Assembly: GCA_963697285.1 (NCBI GenBank)
Contig: CAVONI010000011.1
Span: forward strand, 310,001-374,000
Length of the DNA stretch: 64,000 nt
DNA from: JAEUQQ01 sp963697285
GTDB lineage: Bacteria; Acidobacteriota; Vicinamibacteria; Vicinamibacterales; JAFNAJ01
Direction of reading: 5' to 3'
Position numbers and translations under genes: made by a program. This document shows positions 1 to 8,824 of the stretch, piece by piece (positions within the stretch are counted from its first letter, which is position 1; each line of letters begins with the position of its first letter). The notes beneath the pieces are model-generated. The model was given only the letters and a program-made list of their open reading frames with translations. It was not told where the DNA came from and did not search any database.

Positions 1-126
1 GTACGTCACTCCCTGCAATCGTGTCGGGCCCGAGCGCGCGAGCCATCCGGCCGCGCGAGGCCCATGAGGCCAATCGGCATGCCCATGGATGAGCATGAGC
101 AAGGGCGCCTGTGCGACGCGACGATG
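1..126. other. Window edge downstream of motB, no gene called
   Basis: These 126 bases follow the motB stop on the minus strand. A minus-strand ATG at position 46 opens a frame that runs off the window (MARALGPDT...). It could be the next gene of the motility operon, but only about 15 codons are visible and no clear ribosome binding site precedes it. Confidence 0.2.
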
Positions 127-1041
127 TCAGTGGGTGCTGTGATCGACAGCCGGGGTGTTCGATCGGGGCGTTGCGAGCGCCGGTGTCACGGGCGCCCTCG
201 CGTCGGGACGTGCCGACGTCTCAGCGGAGGGGTCGACCTGCAGTGTTGGATCCTCGACGGTGCGCGGGTCGTACGACATGACGATGATCGACACGCGGCG
301 ATTGCGCGCGTCGGACGGGTCAGGAACCCTCAGGTGCGTGTCGGCGAAACCGCGGACGCCCACGACCTGGTGGTCGTGCAGCCCGCCTTCTTCCATGATC
401 CGGCGGGCCGAGTTCGCGCGGTCAGCCGACAACTCCCAGTTCGTGTAGATGCCCGACCGCGAGAACGGCTGCGCGTCCGTGTGCCCTTCCACGATGATCG
501 GGTTCTGGAGCACGCCCAGTTCCTTGGCGATCGCACGCAGCAGGCGCTCGGTCCCGGACCTTACGTGCGCGCTCCCCGAGTCGAAGAACGTCGACTCGGC
601 GCCCTCGACCAGTTCGATGCGCAGCCCGTCGGAGGTCATCTGGACCTCGACCTGCTTCTTGAGGTCGGTGAACTCTGGCGTGTCCTCGAGCATCTGCCGG
701 ATCTGCCCGGCCATCTTCTCGAGTGCCTTCGCGTCGCCCACGCCGACCACGACCTTGCTGTCGGAGGTGCGGACGCGGGCAGGCGAATCCGGCTCCAGCG
801 GCTTCTCGCCGCCGGGGATGGGACCGTTCGACTTGGCGTAGTCGAAGATGCCCGGGTCCTTGAAGTAGCCCGACACGGCGGCCTTGACCGCGTTGCTCTG
901 TGCCACGAGCCACATGACCAGGAAGAAGGCCATCATCGCCGTGACGAAGTCGGCGTACGCCACTTTCCACGCGCCGCCATGATGGCCGCCGTGGCCACCC
1001 TTCTTGACCTTCTTGATGATGACGACTGACGGATTCTTCAC
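127..1041 (-). CDS. motB: Flagellar stator protein MotB
   Basis: MotB pairs with MotA to form the ion-conducting stator and anchors it to peptidoglycan. The 304-aa protein has a short basic N-terminus and one membrane segment at about residues 27-48. That segment contains YADFVTAMMAFF, whose Asp31 is the expected ion-binding residue. An OmpA-like peptidoglycan-binding domain follows at about 150-255, with GHTDAQPF, NWELSADRAN and the final NRRVSI strand. A Pro/Ala/Thr-rich tail of about 45 residues is longer than usual. The start is GTG (KNPSVV follows) with a GGAGC motif about 8 bases upstream. It lies 42 bases after motA, so the two form an operon. Ion specificity (H+ or Na+) cannot be read from the sequence. 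Confidence 0.95.
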   Translation of the reverse strand: MKNPSVVIIKKVKKGGHGGHHGGAWKVAYADFVTAMMAFFLVMWLVAQSNAVKAAVSGYFKDPGIFDYAKSNGPIPGGEKPLEPDSPARVRTSDSKVVVGVGDAKALEKMAGQIRQMLEDTPEFTDLKKQVEVQMTSDGLRIELVEGAESTFFDSGSAHVRSGTERLLRAIAKELGVLQNPIIVEGHTDAQPFSRSGIYTNWELSADRANSARRIMEEGGLHDHQVVGVRGFADTHLRVPDPSDARNRRVSIIVMSYDPRTVEDPTLQVDPSAETSARPDARAPVTPALATPRSNTPAVDHSTH

Positions 1042-1083
1042 GACGGGTGCTCCGCGCGGGGACGACAGCTACTCGGCGCCGGC

Positions 1084-1965
1084 TCAGGCCGCGGCGGCGT
1101 TCTGCGCGGCCTGCTGCCCTGCCTTCTTGCAGTACTTCTCGGTTTCTTCGAAGGTCGGACGCACTTCGCCCGGGAGCACGCGACGCGCGAACTCCACGGC
1201 GATGACGGGCGGGAACCCCTTGTAGACGGCAAGCAGGCCGGTCTTGATGCAGACCAGGTAGTGCCCATCGTCGTTCACGCAGTGCTCCATGTTCTTCGCC
1301 AGCGGGCCGACGAAGCCGTAGCACATCAGGATGCCCAGGAAGGTGCCGACGAGGGCGGCCGCCACGTGGTGTCCAATCTCCTCGACGGGCCCGCCGATCG
1401 ACTGCATCGTGACCACGATGCCGAGCACCGCCGCCACGATCCCGAGCCCGGGCAGCGCGTCGCTCATTGTCGTCAGGGCCTGCGAGGGCTTGAGTTCTTC
1501 CTGGTGGTGCACCTCGAGGTCTTCGTCCATCAACGCCTCGAGGTCGTGGGGGGCGATGCCGCCCAGGATGATCACCTTGATCGAATCCGACAAGAAGTGG
1601 ACCGCGTGGTGTCGCGCGAGGAACTTCGGGTACTTCGCCATGATGGGACTCTTCGACGCGTCCTCGACGTGCGACTCGAGGGCCATGACGCCCGACTGCT
1701 GGGTCAGCTTGAAGAGCGAGTAGAGCATGCCCAGCAACTCGAGGTATTCGGCCTTGCCCGGACGCGGCTTCATGGCGCCAGCGATTTGCGCGGCCATGCC
1801 CTTGAGTACCGGAATCGACGTGCTGATGATCGTGGAGCCGATGGCCGCGCCCCCGATGATCACGAGTTCGGCCGGCTGGATGAGGACCGGGATGGGCCCG
1901 CCCGCCATGACGAACCCGCCGAGCACGCAGCCCAGCACTACAACGAACCCGACGATCACCAGCAT
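1084..1965 (-). CDS. motA: Flagellar stator protein MotA
   Basis: MotA is the torque-generating inner-membrane subunit that acts on FliG. The 293-aa protein has four hydrophobic segments, two at the N-terminus (about 1-50) and two at about 170-225, with a large cytoplasmic loop between them. The third segment begins DALPGLGIVAAVLGIV, with the conserved Pro typical of the family, and the fourth contains ALVGTFLGIL. The ATG follows AGGAGC at 7 bases. A strong sigma-28-type promoter lies about 80 bases upstream. The gene leads a motA-motB operon and is one of two stator pairs in the window. Confidence 0.95.
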   Translation of the reverse strand: MLVIVGFVVVLGCVLGGFVMAGGPIPVLIQPAELVIIGGAAIGSTIISTSIPVLKGMAAQIAGAMKPRPGKAEYLELLGMLYSLFKLTQQSGVMALESHVEDASKSPIMAKYPKFLARHHAVHFLSDSIKVIILGGIAPHDLEALMDEDLEVHHQEELKPSQALTTMSDALPGLGIVAAVLGIVVTMQSIGGPVEEIGHHVAAALVGTFLGILMCYGFVGPLAKNMEHCVNDDGHYLVCIKTGLLAVYKGFPPVIAVEFARRVLPGEVRPTFEETEKYCKKAGQQAAQNAAAA

Positions 1966-2047
1966 GCGGTTGCTCCTGGCACGCGCGGCACACCCGCGCG
2001 AGGTCCATCACGACGTGACACACGCGTGCGTGTGTGGCACACCGCGG

Positions 2048-2074
2048 GAATCGGCCGATCTCGACCGGTCTTTA
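2048..2074 (-). promoter_or_regulatory. Sigma-28 (FliA) promoter for motAB
   Basis: On the minus strand I read TAAAGACC-N11-GCCGATTC, against the flagellar sigma-28 consensus TAAAGTTT-N11-GCCGATAA. It overlaps the last codon of the upstream kinase gene and ends 83 bases before the motA ATG. Spacing and hexamer content match the flagellin promoters in the same window. Confidence 0.8.
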
Positions 2075-3460
2075 GTCGTGATGCCTCGGCGAGCGTGCCG
2101 CGCAGCGCGAGAACGTCATCACGTCGGCGCCTGCGGGCCGCGTGTGCGCCGCGCACGGAACGGGGCTCTCGATGCCGCGTCCCTGGGGGGCGAGGGGCAA
2201 CCACACCGTGAACGTGCTCCCGACGCCGTGCGTCGTGGCCACCGCGATCCGCCCGCCGTGACTCTCGACCACGCTCAGGCACAGCGGGAGGCCGAGTCCG
2301 CCGCCGCGTCGGCCCTTCGTCGAGAAGAACGGGTCGAACATGTGTCGTCGGGTGCTGTCGTCCAGTCCCGTGCCGTGATCGACGACGGCGACGAAGGCCT
2401 CATGCTGCTCGCGCCCGGTCCGGATCACGATCTCGCCGCCCGCCGCGCTGGCGTCGATGGCATTCGTCAGCAGGTTGACGAGGACCTCGCGCATGCCGCC
2501 CGCGTCGACGTCCACCGACACCTCGTCCTCGGTGTCAATCGTCACGCGCACGCTGGCGTGTTCGCGCTGGTTGAACTCCGACAGGTACGGCCGGACGACG
2601 TCGAGGCTCTCGAAGACGAGATCCCCAAGAGGCGTCGCCTCGCGCTGGAAGATGGCGCGCCGCCTGCTGAAGCACTGCAGGCGCCTGATGAGGCCTGCGG
2701 CCGCCTTGGCCGACTCGCGCATCGTTCCGAGTTCCTCCACGAGCTCCTGGTCGTCGGAACGCGTGGACACCAGCCACTCGGTGACGCCGAGGATGGAGGT
2801 CAACGTGTTGTTGAACTCGTGCCCGACGCCTGAGGCGAGCTGCCCCAGCATGTCGAGGCCAACGTGGCCGACCGCCTGCTCGCGCCCCACGGGCACCGTC
2901 GCAACCGCGCCCGACACTCCCTCGCCCCGGGACGCGCGGCCGAGCGCGAGGCCGACGTGTGCTGTCAGCGCTTCGACGAACCAGGCGTCCTCGGCACGGT
3001 CGCTGTCGCTCGACGGCCCCACCACCACGAGCATCCCCCACAGGCGGTCTGCCACCGACACACGCATCCGCGCGATGTCGCGGCCATCGCCTGGCGCGTC
3101 GCCGTGACGGCGCCACCACCGTCCGGCACATGCCCCCCCGCCGCGCGCGAAATCGGCAATTCCGCCCGCTTCACGCGTGAGCCACGCCGGCGTGTCGCGT
3201 TCGGCCGTGCGCCAGCGTGGGCCGGCGGCGCGGAGCGACACGACCTGGGCGTCGGGATCGACCTGGAACAGCGCCGACGCGGCGCCCGCGATCGTGCGTT
3301 CGACGGCGTGAACCGCGGCCTGGAGCACCCCTGCCTCGTCGCGCGCGCAGTGAATCCGGCCGATGGCCTCGACGAGTTGACGTTCGCGTGCCGGCGGAGA
3401 CCACGGCACCACCGAGAGGCGTTGGCCCGCGTGGAACGGTGACGGCACGGCGTCGCTCAT
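2072..3460 (-). CDS. Soluble sensor histidine kinase with GAF-like domain
   Basis: The 462-aa protein has no membrane segment. Residues about 28-178 look like a GAF-type sensor domain, followed by a HisKA/HATPase kinase core. His214 in GVGHEFNNTL is the phosphoacceptor, LLTNAIDA (331-338) the N box, DHGTGL the G1 box, FDPFFSTK (375-382) the F box and GGGLGLPL the G2 box. No receiver domain is attached and no partner regulator is adjacent. It starts 15 bases after the HD-GYP-like gene, so both probably share the sigma-28-type promoter at 4215-4241. A role in motility or c-di-GMP signalling is inferred from context only. Confidence 0.85.
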   Translation of the reverse strand: MSDAVPSPFHAGQRLSVVPWSPPARERQLVEAIGRIHCARDEAGVLQAAVHAVERTIAGAASALFQVDPDAQVVSLRAAGPRWRTAERDTPAWLTREAGGIADFARGGGACAGRWWRRHGDAPGDGRDIARMRVSVADRLWGMLVVVGPSSDSDRAEDAWFVEALTAHVGLALGRASRGEGVSGAVATVPVGREQAVGHVGLDMLGQLASGVGHEFNNTLTSILGVTEWLVSTRSDDQELVEELGTMRESAKAAAGLIRRLQCFSRRRAIFQREATPLGDLVFESLDVVRPYLSEFNQREHASVRVTIDTEDEVSVDVDAGGMREVLVNLLTNAIDASAAGGEIVIRTGREQHEAFVAVVDHGTGLDDSTRRHMFDPFFSTKGRRGGGLGLPLCLSVVESHGGRIAVATTHGVGSTFTVWLPLAPQGRGIESPVPCAAHTRPAGADVMTFSRCAARSPRHHD

Positions 3461-3475
3461 GATTGGCCCGTCGCC

Positions 3476-4159
3476 TCAGTGGACACGCAACGACGCCACG
3501 TCGTGCGCTCGCAGCCAGCAGCGCACGAGGGCGGGATCGAATTGCGTGCCCGCACAACGCAGGACCTCCGCAACCGCGGCAGCGTCGGCCACGGCGGGCC
3601 GATGCGCACGCCACGACGTGATCGCGTCGTAGGCGTCCACGATGGCGAGCATCCGCGCTTCGATTGGAATGGCGGCCCCCCGAATGCCCCTGGGGTACCC
3701 CTCGCCGTCCCATCGTTCGTGCGCCGCAATCACGATCGGCGCGAGATCCCTCAGGGTCGGCATCAGCGTCAGCAGCGCCGCACTCATCGCCGGGTGCTCC
3801 TGCATCACCAGCGCTTCGCTTGTCGTCAGCTCACCAGCTTTTGAAAAGATGCCGGGCGGCACCGCGAGACGACCGAGGTCGTGGACCCATGCCGCGTCAC
3901 GAACGCGTCGAGCATGCGCGGCCGTAAGCCCCGCGGCCGCCGCCAGCTCGAGGGCGGCCGCTCCTGCCCGCAGCGAGTGGCCGGCAACCTCGGGATCGAA
4001 TGCCCAGAGAACGACCATGAGCGCGTCGAGGTCTCCCCGCGTCGCAATGATCGTGCGCTCGAACTCGGGCCAGGCAGGCGACACACGACAGGTGTCAGCC
4101 AGCCAGAACGACGCGGGGGGCGCGACGGTTCGTCGCAAGTCGTCTGTACGAACGCTCAT
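3476..4159 (-). CDS. HD-GYP-like phosphohydrolase domain protein
   Basis: A 227-aa protein with the signatures of the HD-GYP branch of HD hydrolases, which usually degrade c-di-GMP: the metal pair in AWVHDLGRLAVP, a following EHP motif, and HERWDGEGYPRG, the GYP signature. The family domain is about 180 residues, so this protein is little more than that domain with a short N-terminal region. I chose ATG at 4159 (SVRTDDL follows); the reading frame extends upstream, but that part is Arg/Ser-rich, non-conserved and would overlap the glycosyltransferase gene. A candidate sigma-28 promoter precedes it. Activity on c-di-GMP is a family expectation. Confidence 0.8.
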   Translation of the reverse strand: MSVRTDDLRRTVAPPASFWLADTCRVSPAWPEFERTIIATRGDLDALMVVLWAFDPEVAGHSLRAGAAALELAAAAGLTAAHARRVRDAAWVHDLGRLAVPPGIFSKAGELTTSEALVMQEHPAMSAALLTLMPTLRDLAPIVIAAHERWDGEGYPRGIRGAAIPIEARMLAIVDAYDAITSWRAHRPAVADAAAVAEVLRCAGTQFDPALVRCWLRAHDVASLRVH

Positions 4160-4214
4160 GGCCTGAACCGCGAACGCCGCACGACCGCCGTGCGAGGCCT
4201 TGGCTCCGCTTGGG

Positions 4215-4241
4215 GAATCGGCAGGCGACGCTGTGACTTCA
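4215..4241 (-). promoter_or_regulatory. Candidate sigma-28 promoter for HD-GYP/kinase genes
   Basis: The minus strand reads TGAAGTCA-N11-GCCGATTC. The -10 element is identical to that of the motA promoter, and the -35 matches 5 of 8 consensus positions. It overlaps the end of the glycosyltransferase gene and lies 56 bases before the HD-GYP ATG. It is weaker than the motA and flagellin promoters. Confidence 0.5.
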
Positions 4242-5894
4242 GGATTGGGGACGGGCCGCAGGAAGCGTGCCGCAGACATCGAGCGACGGGGTGACCTTAA
4301 GCATCCCGTACTTGAGCAGCCACACCACCGCGGCATCGACAACCAGGTTCGCGTCGAAGTGCGCCGGCGCCTGAGCCCCCGTGGCCTCGCGGAGACGACC
4401 GACCGACACCGGCGACGCGGCAGCCGCGAGGATCGCTGCAAGGAGAGCGCGTGGGAGCAGCGTCGCGACGTCGCTGAACGGGGTGATGTCGAGGCCCTCG
4501 GCGGTCGCCACCACCTGGTCGTCGGACGTCAGCTGGTGCGAGGGGTAGTGTCCGAACACCGTCACGTGGTCGAGATTCCATGGCGAAGCCGCCACGGTCG
4601 TACGGGTGACGCTGGCGGCCACCACCGCCAGCTCGTCCCATGCGTCTTCGTACCGGCGGATCACGCGGCTGAACCGGAACTCGGTCTCTGCGCGAAGGCG
4701 CCCGGCCGCTCCCATGGCCTGGCGCAACCCCGGGGCGTTCACCAGCGAGATGACGCGGTCGGCAAGTTGCTCGAGGTCGATGGCCACTGCCTGCGACTGA
4801 AACAGCTGCGCGACGTTCTGGTCCATCACGTCGAACCACGCCGACAGGGGATCCGAGGCCAGGCCGATCGTCCCGACCAGGAACCCATCGATGCCGTCGC
4901 GGACGATGTCCTTGTAGCCGTCGTAGCACGACGCCACGACGGGCAGCCGAGCTGCCTGCGCTTCGACCAGGCTCAAGCCGAACGTCTCCTGCGTGTTGTC
5001 GGTCGGCATCACGAGGATGTCGGCCGCCGCCAGCAGATCGGCTTTCTGATCGACCGGGAAGTTGGCGTGGACCCGCACACGGTCACCCAGCCCCTCGGCA
5101 TCGATGACCTGCTTCACCAGCCTGAGGTCATTGGCCGACGCGCCCCCGGCCAACACCAGCACCACGGGCGCCGCGGCGACGGGCAGCACTCGACGGGCCA
5201 CCGTGCGCAGCCACGGACCGAGATCCATCTTCTGCGCCGGCGTGATGCGTCCCAGCGTGAGCAACACGACCGCGTCATCGGGAATGCGGAGCCGCTGCCG
5301 ACAACGCTGCCGATCGCCCTGCTGCGCGAACAGGTCGTCGTCGATGCCGAGGGGGATGTGACGCAACTGGCCTTGCCACGAACGTCCCGTGATGCGCGCT
5401 GCACCGTCCAGCAGCCGGCGCATCACCTCGCGGCCGTCGCGCGAGATGCAGAAGATGGCGTCGGCCGCCGTCATCTCCGCGTGCGCCACACGGACGGCAT
5501 GGTCGATCACCTCGCGCCCGTGCAACGAGAACGTGACGCCGGTGATCGGGAATGGCGTGCGGGCGTGCTGCCGCAGGTAATGCAGGCCAGGCATGAAATA
5601 GCCCCACCCGCCGACGTGCAGCACATGGATCGGCTCGTTGGCCACCACGCGCGCAAACTCGACGTAGGGGCAGTACCTGATCGATGCGGCACGGGCAGCG
5701 TCGAGCGACCAGCCACGCACGACCTGCTCGAACGCGCGCAGGTTCTCGACCGACGGTCCGCTGAACACGTACTCGTCGCAGGTCCCGAAGCGAAGCAGCG
5801 CCCTGACGAAGTCGTGGTTGGCGACCAGGCGGCCGATGTGCAACTGGTTGGCCCCGTGCTCGAGAAAGGGGAAGGTGCTCGCGAATCGCTTCAT
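4239..5894 (-). CDS. GT4-family glycosyltransferase
   Basis: A 551-aa protein with a GT-B glycosyltransferase fold. The N-terminal half is variable and acceptor-binding. The C-terminal half carries LTLGRITPAQKMDL at the start of the donor domain and the EX7E region MPTDNTQETFGLSLVEAQA that binds the nucleotide-sugar donor in GT4 enzymes. About 110 residues after the GT domain are unassigned. The ATG overlaps the stop of the upstream Rossmann-domain gene (ATGA), so translation is probably coupled. Its place beside a Maf-type protein suggests a role in flagellin or surface glycan assembly. Donor and acceptor are unknown. Confidence 0.82.
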   Translation of the reverse strand: MKRFASTFPFLEHGANQLHIGRLVANHDFVRALLRFGTCDEYVFSGPSVENLRAFEQVVRGWSLDAARAASIRYCPYVEFARVVANEPIHVLHVGGWGYFMPGLHYLRQHARTPFPITGVTFSLHGREVIDHAVRVAHAEMTAADAIFCISRDGREVMRRLLDGAARITGRSWQGQLRHIPLGIDDDLFAQQGDRQRCRQRLRIPDDAVVLLTLGRITPAQKMDLGPWLRTVARRVLPVAAAPVVLVLAGGASANDLRLVKQVIDAEGLGDRVRVHANFPVDQKADLLAAADILVMPTDNTQETFGLSLVEAQAARLPVVASCYDGYKDIVRDGIDGFLVGTIGLASDPLSAWFDVMDQNVAQLFQSQAVAIDLEQLADRVISLVNAPGLRQAMGAAGRLRAETEFRFSRVIRRYEDAWDELAVVAASVTRTTVAASPWNLDHVTVFGHYPSHQLTSDDQVVATAEGLDITPFSDVATLLPRALLAAILAAAASPVSVGRLREATGAQAPAHFDANLVVDAAVVWLLKYGMLKVTPSLDVCGTLPAARPQS

Positions 5895-6262
5895 GGCGTA
5901 GATGTCGACTCAGGCCTGCCCTGCCCGTGACGAATGGCCTCCGGGCGCACCGGCGTCCACCGCCGCAGCCCGGTGTTACGGAAGGTAACGGCATCGAGGT
6001 CGTCGAAGTCGAAGACCAGCTTGTGTCCGAAGCCCGCCGCGACCACCTGCTGTGCGATGTCGCGCGCGTGCATCGACGCGACCACGACCACGTCGACGTT
6101 CGCGAAGGCATTCGCGTCGGGACAGACGACAGGCACGCCACCTCGGCACGTGCCCCAGAGCGCCGGGTCGTTGTCGATGAACGACACGAGTTCGAGGGCC
6201 GCAGACGCGCGCACGCGCGCCGCCAGGCTGCGTCCCAGCGTCGACGCTCCGAACAGCGCCAC
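5891..6262 (-). CDS. Small Rossmann-like (PglD-N/CoA-binding type) protein
   Basis: With the GTG start at 6262 this is a 123-aa protein made almost only of a Rossmann-type module: VALFGASTLGRSL at the first strand and loop, FIDNDPALWG at strand 2, GVPVVCP and VDVVVVAS. The same pattern ends the proteins at 12049-13560 and 16423-17436 and lies inside 13557-16439. The GTG sits two bases after the stop of the upstream gene (TGA-CC-GTG). An ATG at 6394 in the same frame would overlap that gene by 130 bases and add a low-complexity leader, so I prefer GTG. It may be a detached domain of the upstream protein. Function unknown. Confidence 0.6.
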   Translation of the reverse strand: MALFGASTLGRSLAARVRASAALELVSFIDNDPALWGTCRGGVPVVCPDANAFANVDVVVVASMHARDIAQQVVAAGFGHKLVFDFDDLDAVTFRNTGLRRWTPVRPEAIRHGQGRPESTSTP

Positions 6263-6264
6263 GG

Positions 6265-8655
6265 TCAGCGTTCGCGACGTGGCCGCGCGGTTGCCCGCGA
6301 CATCACGGCCGGGCTGCGCGAGCAGCCCCCTGGGGGGATGTCGAGACAGCCGTCCGGTGTGCGCCTCGGCTTCACCTGGGCCATCGCGAACCACGACGGA
6401 CGACGATCGCGGCGCCCGGGTCCGGGGGATGGCTCGCCCTGTCGGCGCACTCCGGGATACGACCGTGCTCGGGCGAGGGCCGCCAACGTGACGGTCGGCG
6501 TGTCGCTGCTCTCCACGGACTCATCGAACATCGGGCACCCCGGCTCGACGGCCACCGCGTCAACCGACATGACCAACTGGCGAGCGTCCAGCCCGGCAAG
6601 CACCCACGTCAGGTCGTCGATCACCACGACGTTGCCTGGAATCACCTCGGGACGGGCGGAGGTCCAGCTCCCCTGCCGTGGCCTGACGACGAACAGCAGT
6701 TCGGGCCGGACTCGGGCCGTCCCGAGGACGTCGGAGATGTCGTCAACCGACACCAGCACACGTGCGGCGTAGGCATCTACCCAATCGCCAAGCGCATCGG
6801 CCAGGGTCACGGCACCGCCGGCACCCGGGACGTCTCGCGGCAGCGCCCCGGATGCTCCTCCGATCGCGGCCGCCGTCTCCCACCCTCGCTGCAGGGCGAC
6901 CGCCCGGAAGGCCGCGTGGAACGTGCGCCGGTATCCCGCGTCCGGCTCCTCGGTCGCCACGAGGAGCCCGCGCGAGGCCAGCGCCTCCCAGGGCACGTCG
7001 CCCGGTCGGCTCGCGCGATACACGGCAATCGCCGCCTGTCGGCACCGGGCCTCGATCCCCTCGGTCACCAGGCTCCAGGCGGCGTCGCCGGGATCGCGTC
7101 GCACGATGACACTGCACGCGTGCGAGGGCATGACCGACCACCGCCGGAGGTGGCGATCGAACTCAGCCAGGGAGCCCACGACGAAGGCGACATGAAGGTT
7201 CCCGGCGCGTTGTCGGGCTGCCTCCGGCCGGCCCGCCACCGACCTCCGCAGCGAGTAGACGCGACGCCGTCCCACACCATCGTCCCTGAACGGATTTGCG
7301 AGCGTCCACCGACGCGCGACTTCTCCGTCAGCGAGTGCCGTGCCCGTTTCCTCAAGTGCGAGGCGCTCGGCAGACACATCGAAACCAGCGCGCTCCAGGG
7401 TGCGTCGCCACCAACCGGGAGGCCGGAGAGAGACGAGACCGTCGCGGCTGACGCGGGAGGGAGCGGTGCTGATGGAGGTCACGAATGCGTCGGGCCCCGA
7501 TCGTCGCAGCGCCGTCAGCACGCCGGGCAACGCCGAGGCGTGCGTCCAGTCGAGCCCTTCGACACACGCCACCGCCGGCGACCGCACCGCACGGGCAGAC
7601 GTGCACCCCGGTTCGCCGCTGGCCGGCACGTTGCGCAGGGCCAGCTGCTGGCACTGACGGATGCGTGCCTCGCCGACTGGCCGCGGCAGGCTGCGGCGCA
7701 ACCTCGCGCGCAAGTCGCCCGGGTCGCGCAACAGCACGTCCGGGCGGCGGAGGAGGTCGAGCAGGCCTTCGACCTTGAATGTGTTCGACGGCAAGGCCAG
7801 CGCAGGCACCCCCGCCATCGCGGCGAACAGGAGGACGTGGTAGCGGCCCGAGACCACGAGTGCGAACCGGCGAAGGTAGTGGCCGAACGCGTGCCATGCC
7901 ACATCGCGCGCATCCGCAACCGACCATCCCGCACTCCCCACCGCGTCGGTCAACGTCTTCTCGCGGTCCTCCATCTGGAGGAAGACGGGGTGCCAGTTCG
8001 CATCCGCCAGGGCTTCGAGGTCCGCAAACACGCCGCGCCGCGCCTCGGCCGGCGATCGGGCCAGTCCGGCGACGACCCCCGGCGTGTAGAGCACGCTGCG
8101 CGCCTCCAGCGACGGCGCCATGTCGCGCACGCAGAACGACTCGGCGAGGAAGACCGCGTCCGCCGCCAGCCGCGCGTGGATGCCGTGCGCGGCCAGCCAT
8201 CGCACCGAGCGCGGCTCTCGCAGCGCCAGGTATTCGGCCGGCCTCAACGTCTCGTCGAGCAGCCAGGGTTCGATGGCCTCGACGGTGCCGTTCACGGCCC
8301 ACACGGGCTTGCCCATGCGGTGAGCCAGCGCCAACGCGCCGCCGAGGGCCAGCGCGCCGACCGTATGGTGGTGGAACGTGCCTTCGAGGTTGGCGATCAC
8401 GATGTCGGCCGCGGCGAGGGTATCGACGAGTGGCGCATGCGCCTCGAGTCGTCGCACCGAGCGCTGCCAGTCGTCGCGCGCGTGTGTCCCACCCGGCGCG
8501 GCCGGCGCTTCGAAGCACTCGTAGCCGTCACCACGCGGACGCGTGACCACCTGCGCCGACAGGGTCGCGGCGATGAAACGCACCAGCGTCGACACGGTGG
8601 CCTGGCATCCCGGATTGGGATCACACCTGGTGTCGTTGAGGAGGACGACGTTCAC
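6265..8655 (-). CDS. Polysaccharide pyruvyl transferase-like protein with C-terminal extension
   Basis: A 796-aa protein. Residues 1 to about 320 match the polysaccharide pyruvyl transferase/CsaB fold: NVVLLNDTRCDPNPGCQATV at the N-terminus, SGRYHVLLFAAMAGVP (269-284) and SNTFKVEG (290-297), which correspond to the family SGRxH and SNT motifs. The remaining 470 residues are not assigned. A part at roughly 375-440 (ISTAPSRVSRDG, GWWRRTLERAGF) resembles the back half of a class I SAM methyltransferase. I chose GTG at 8655 because the family motif begins there; the frame extends further but overlaps the divergent Maf gene. The last 70 residues are Arg/Pro-rich and may not be native. Likely part of flagellar glycan modification. 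Confidence 0.72.
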   Translation of the reverse strand: MNVVLLNDTRCDPNPGCQATVSTLVRFIAATLSAQVVTRPRGDGYECFEAPAAPGGTHARDDWQRSVRRLEAHAPLVDTLAAADIVIANLEGTFHHHTVGALALGGALALAHRMGKPVWAVNGTVEAIEPWLLDETLRPAEYLALREPRSVRWLAAHGIHARLAADAVFLAESFCVRDMAPSLEARSVLYTPGVVAGLARSPAEARRGVFADLEALADANWHPVFLQMEDREKTLTDAVGSAGWSVADARDVAWHAFGHYLRRFALVVSGRYHVLLFAAMAGVPALALPSNTFKVEGLLDLLRRPDVLLRDPGDLRARLRRSLPRPVGEARIRQCQQLALRNVPASGEPGCTSARAVRSPAVACVEGLDWTHASALPGVLTALRRSGPDAFVTSISTAPSRVSRDGLVSLRPPGWWRRTLERAGFDVSAERLALEETGTALADGEVARRWTLANPFRDDGVGRRRVYSLRRSVAGRPEAARQRAGNLHVAFVVGSLAEFDRHLRRWSVMPSHACSVIVRRDPGDAAWSLVTEGIEARCRQAAIAVYRASRPGDVPWEALASRGLLVATEEPDAGYRRTFHAAFRAVALQRGWETAAAIGGASGALPRDVPGAGGAVTLADALGDWVDAYAARVLVSVDDISDVLGTARVRPELLFVVRPRQGSWTSARPEVIPGNVVVIDDLTWVLAGLDARQLVMSVDAVAVEPGCPMFDESVESSDTPTVTLAALARARSYPGVRRQGEPSPGPGRRDRRPSWFAMAQVKPRRTPDGCLDIPPGGCSRSPAVMSRATARPRRER

Positions 8656-8824
8656 TCGCGCGCTTGTTTGCAAGAAGGGCACCACAGCGTGAACGGCATG
8701 CCCTTCCCGCCCGCGAGGGCCCGCGTCCGTCGCATGGGGTCGGCCAGCCGACACCTCTGGCCCGCCGAACGGGCGGTCTGGCCACGCGGATCGACGGCGC
8801 GCACTTTGCACAATCCGCCGCTGG
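8656..8824. other. Divergent intergenic region, no convincing promoter
   Basis: These 169 bases separate the minus-strand pyruvyl transferase-like gene from the plus-strand Maf gene and must hold both promoters. I found no convincing sigma-28 element on either strand and could not assign sigma-70 elements with confidence. Confidence 0.3.

Noticed and set aside
64..1029. Long plus-strand ORF opposite motB
   Set aside because: Arg/His/Val-rich product with no motif; it mirrors motB on the other strand, a common effect of high GC.
4200..5930. 576-aa plus-strand ORF opposite the GT4 gene
   Set aside because: Low-complexity product rich in Arg, His, Gly and Asp; the minus-strand frame has clear glycosyltransferase motifs.
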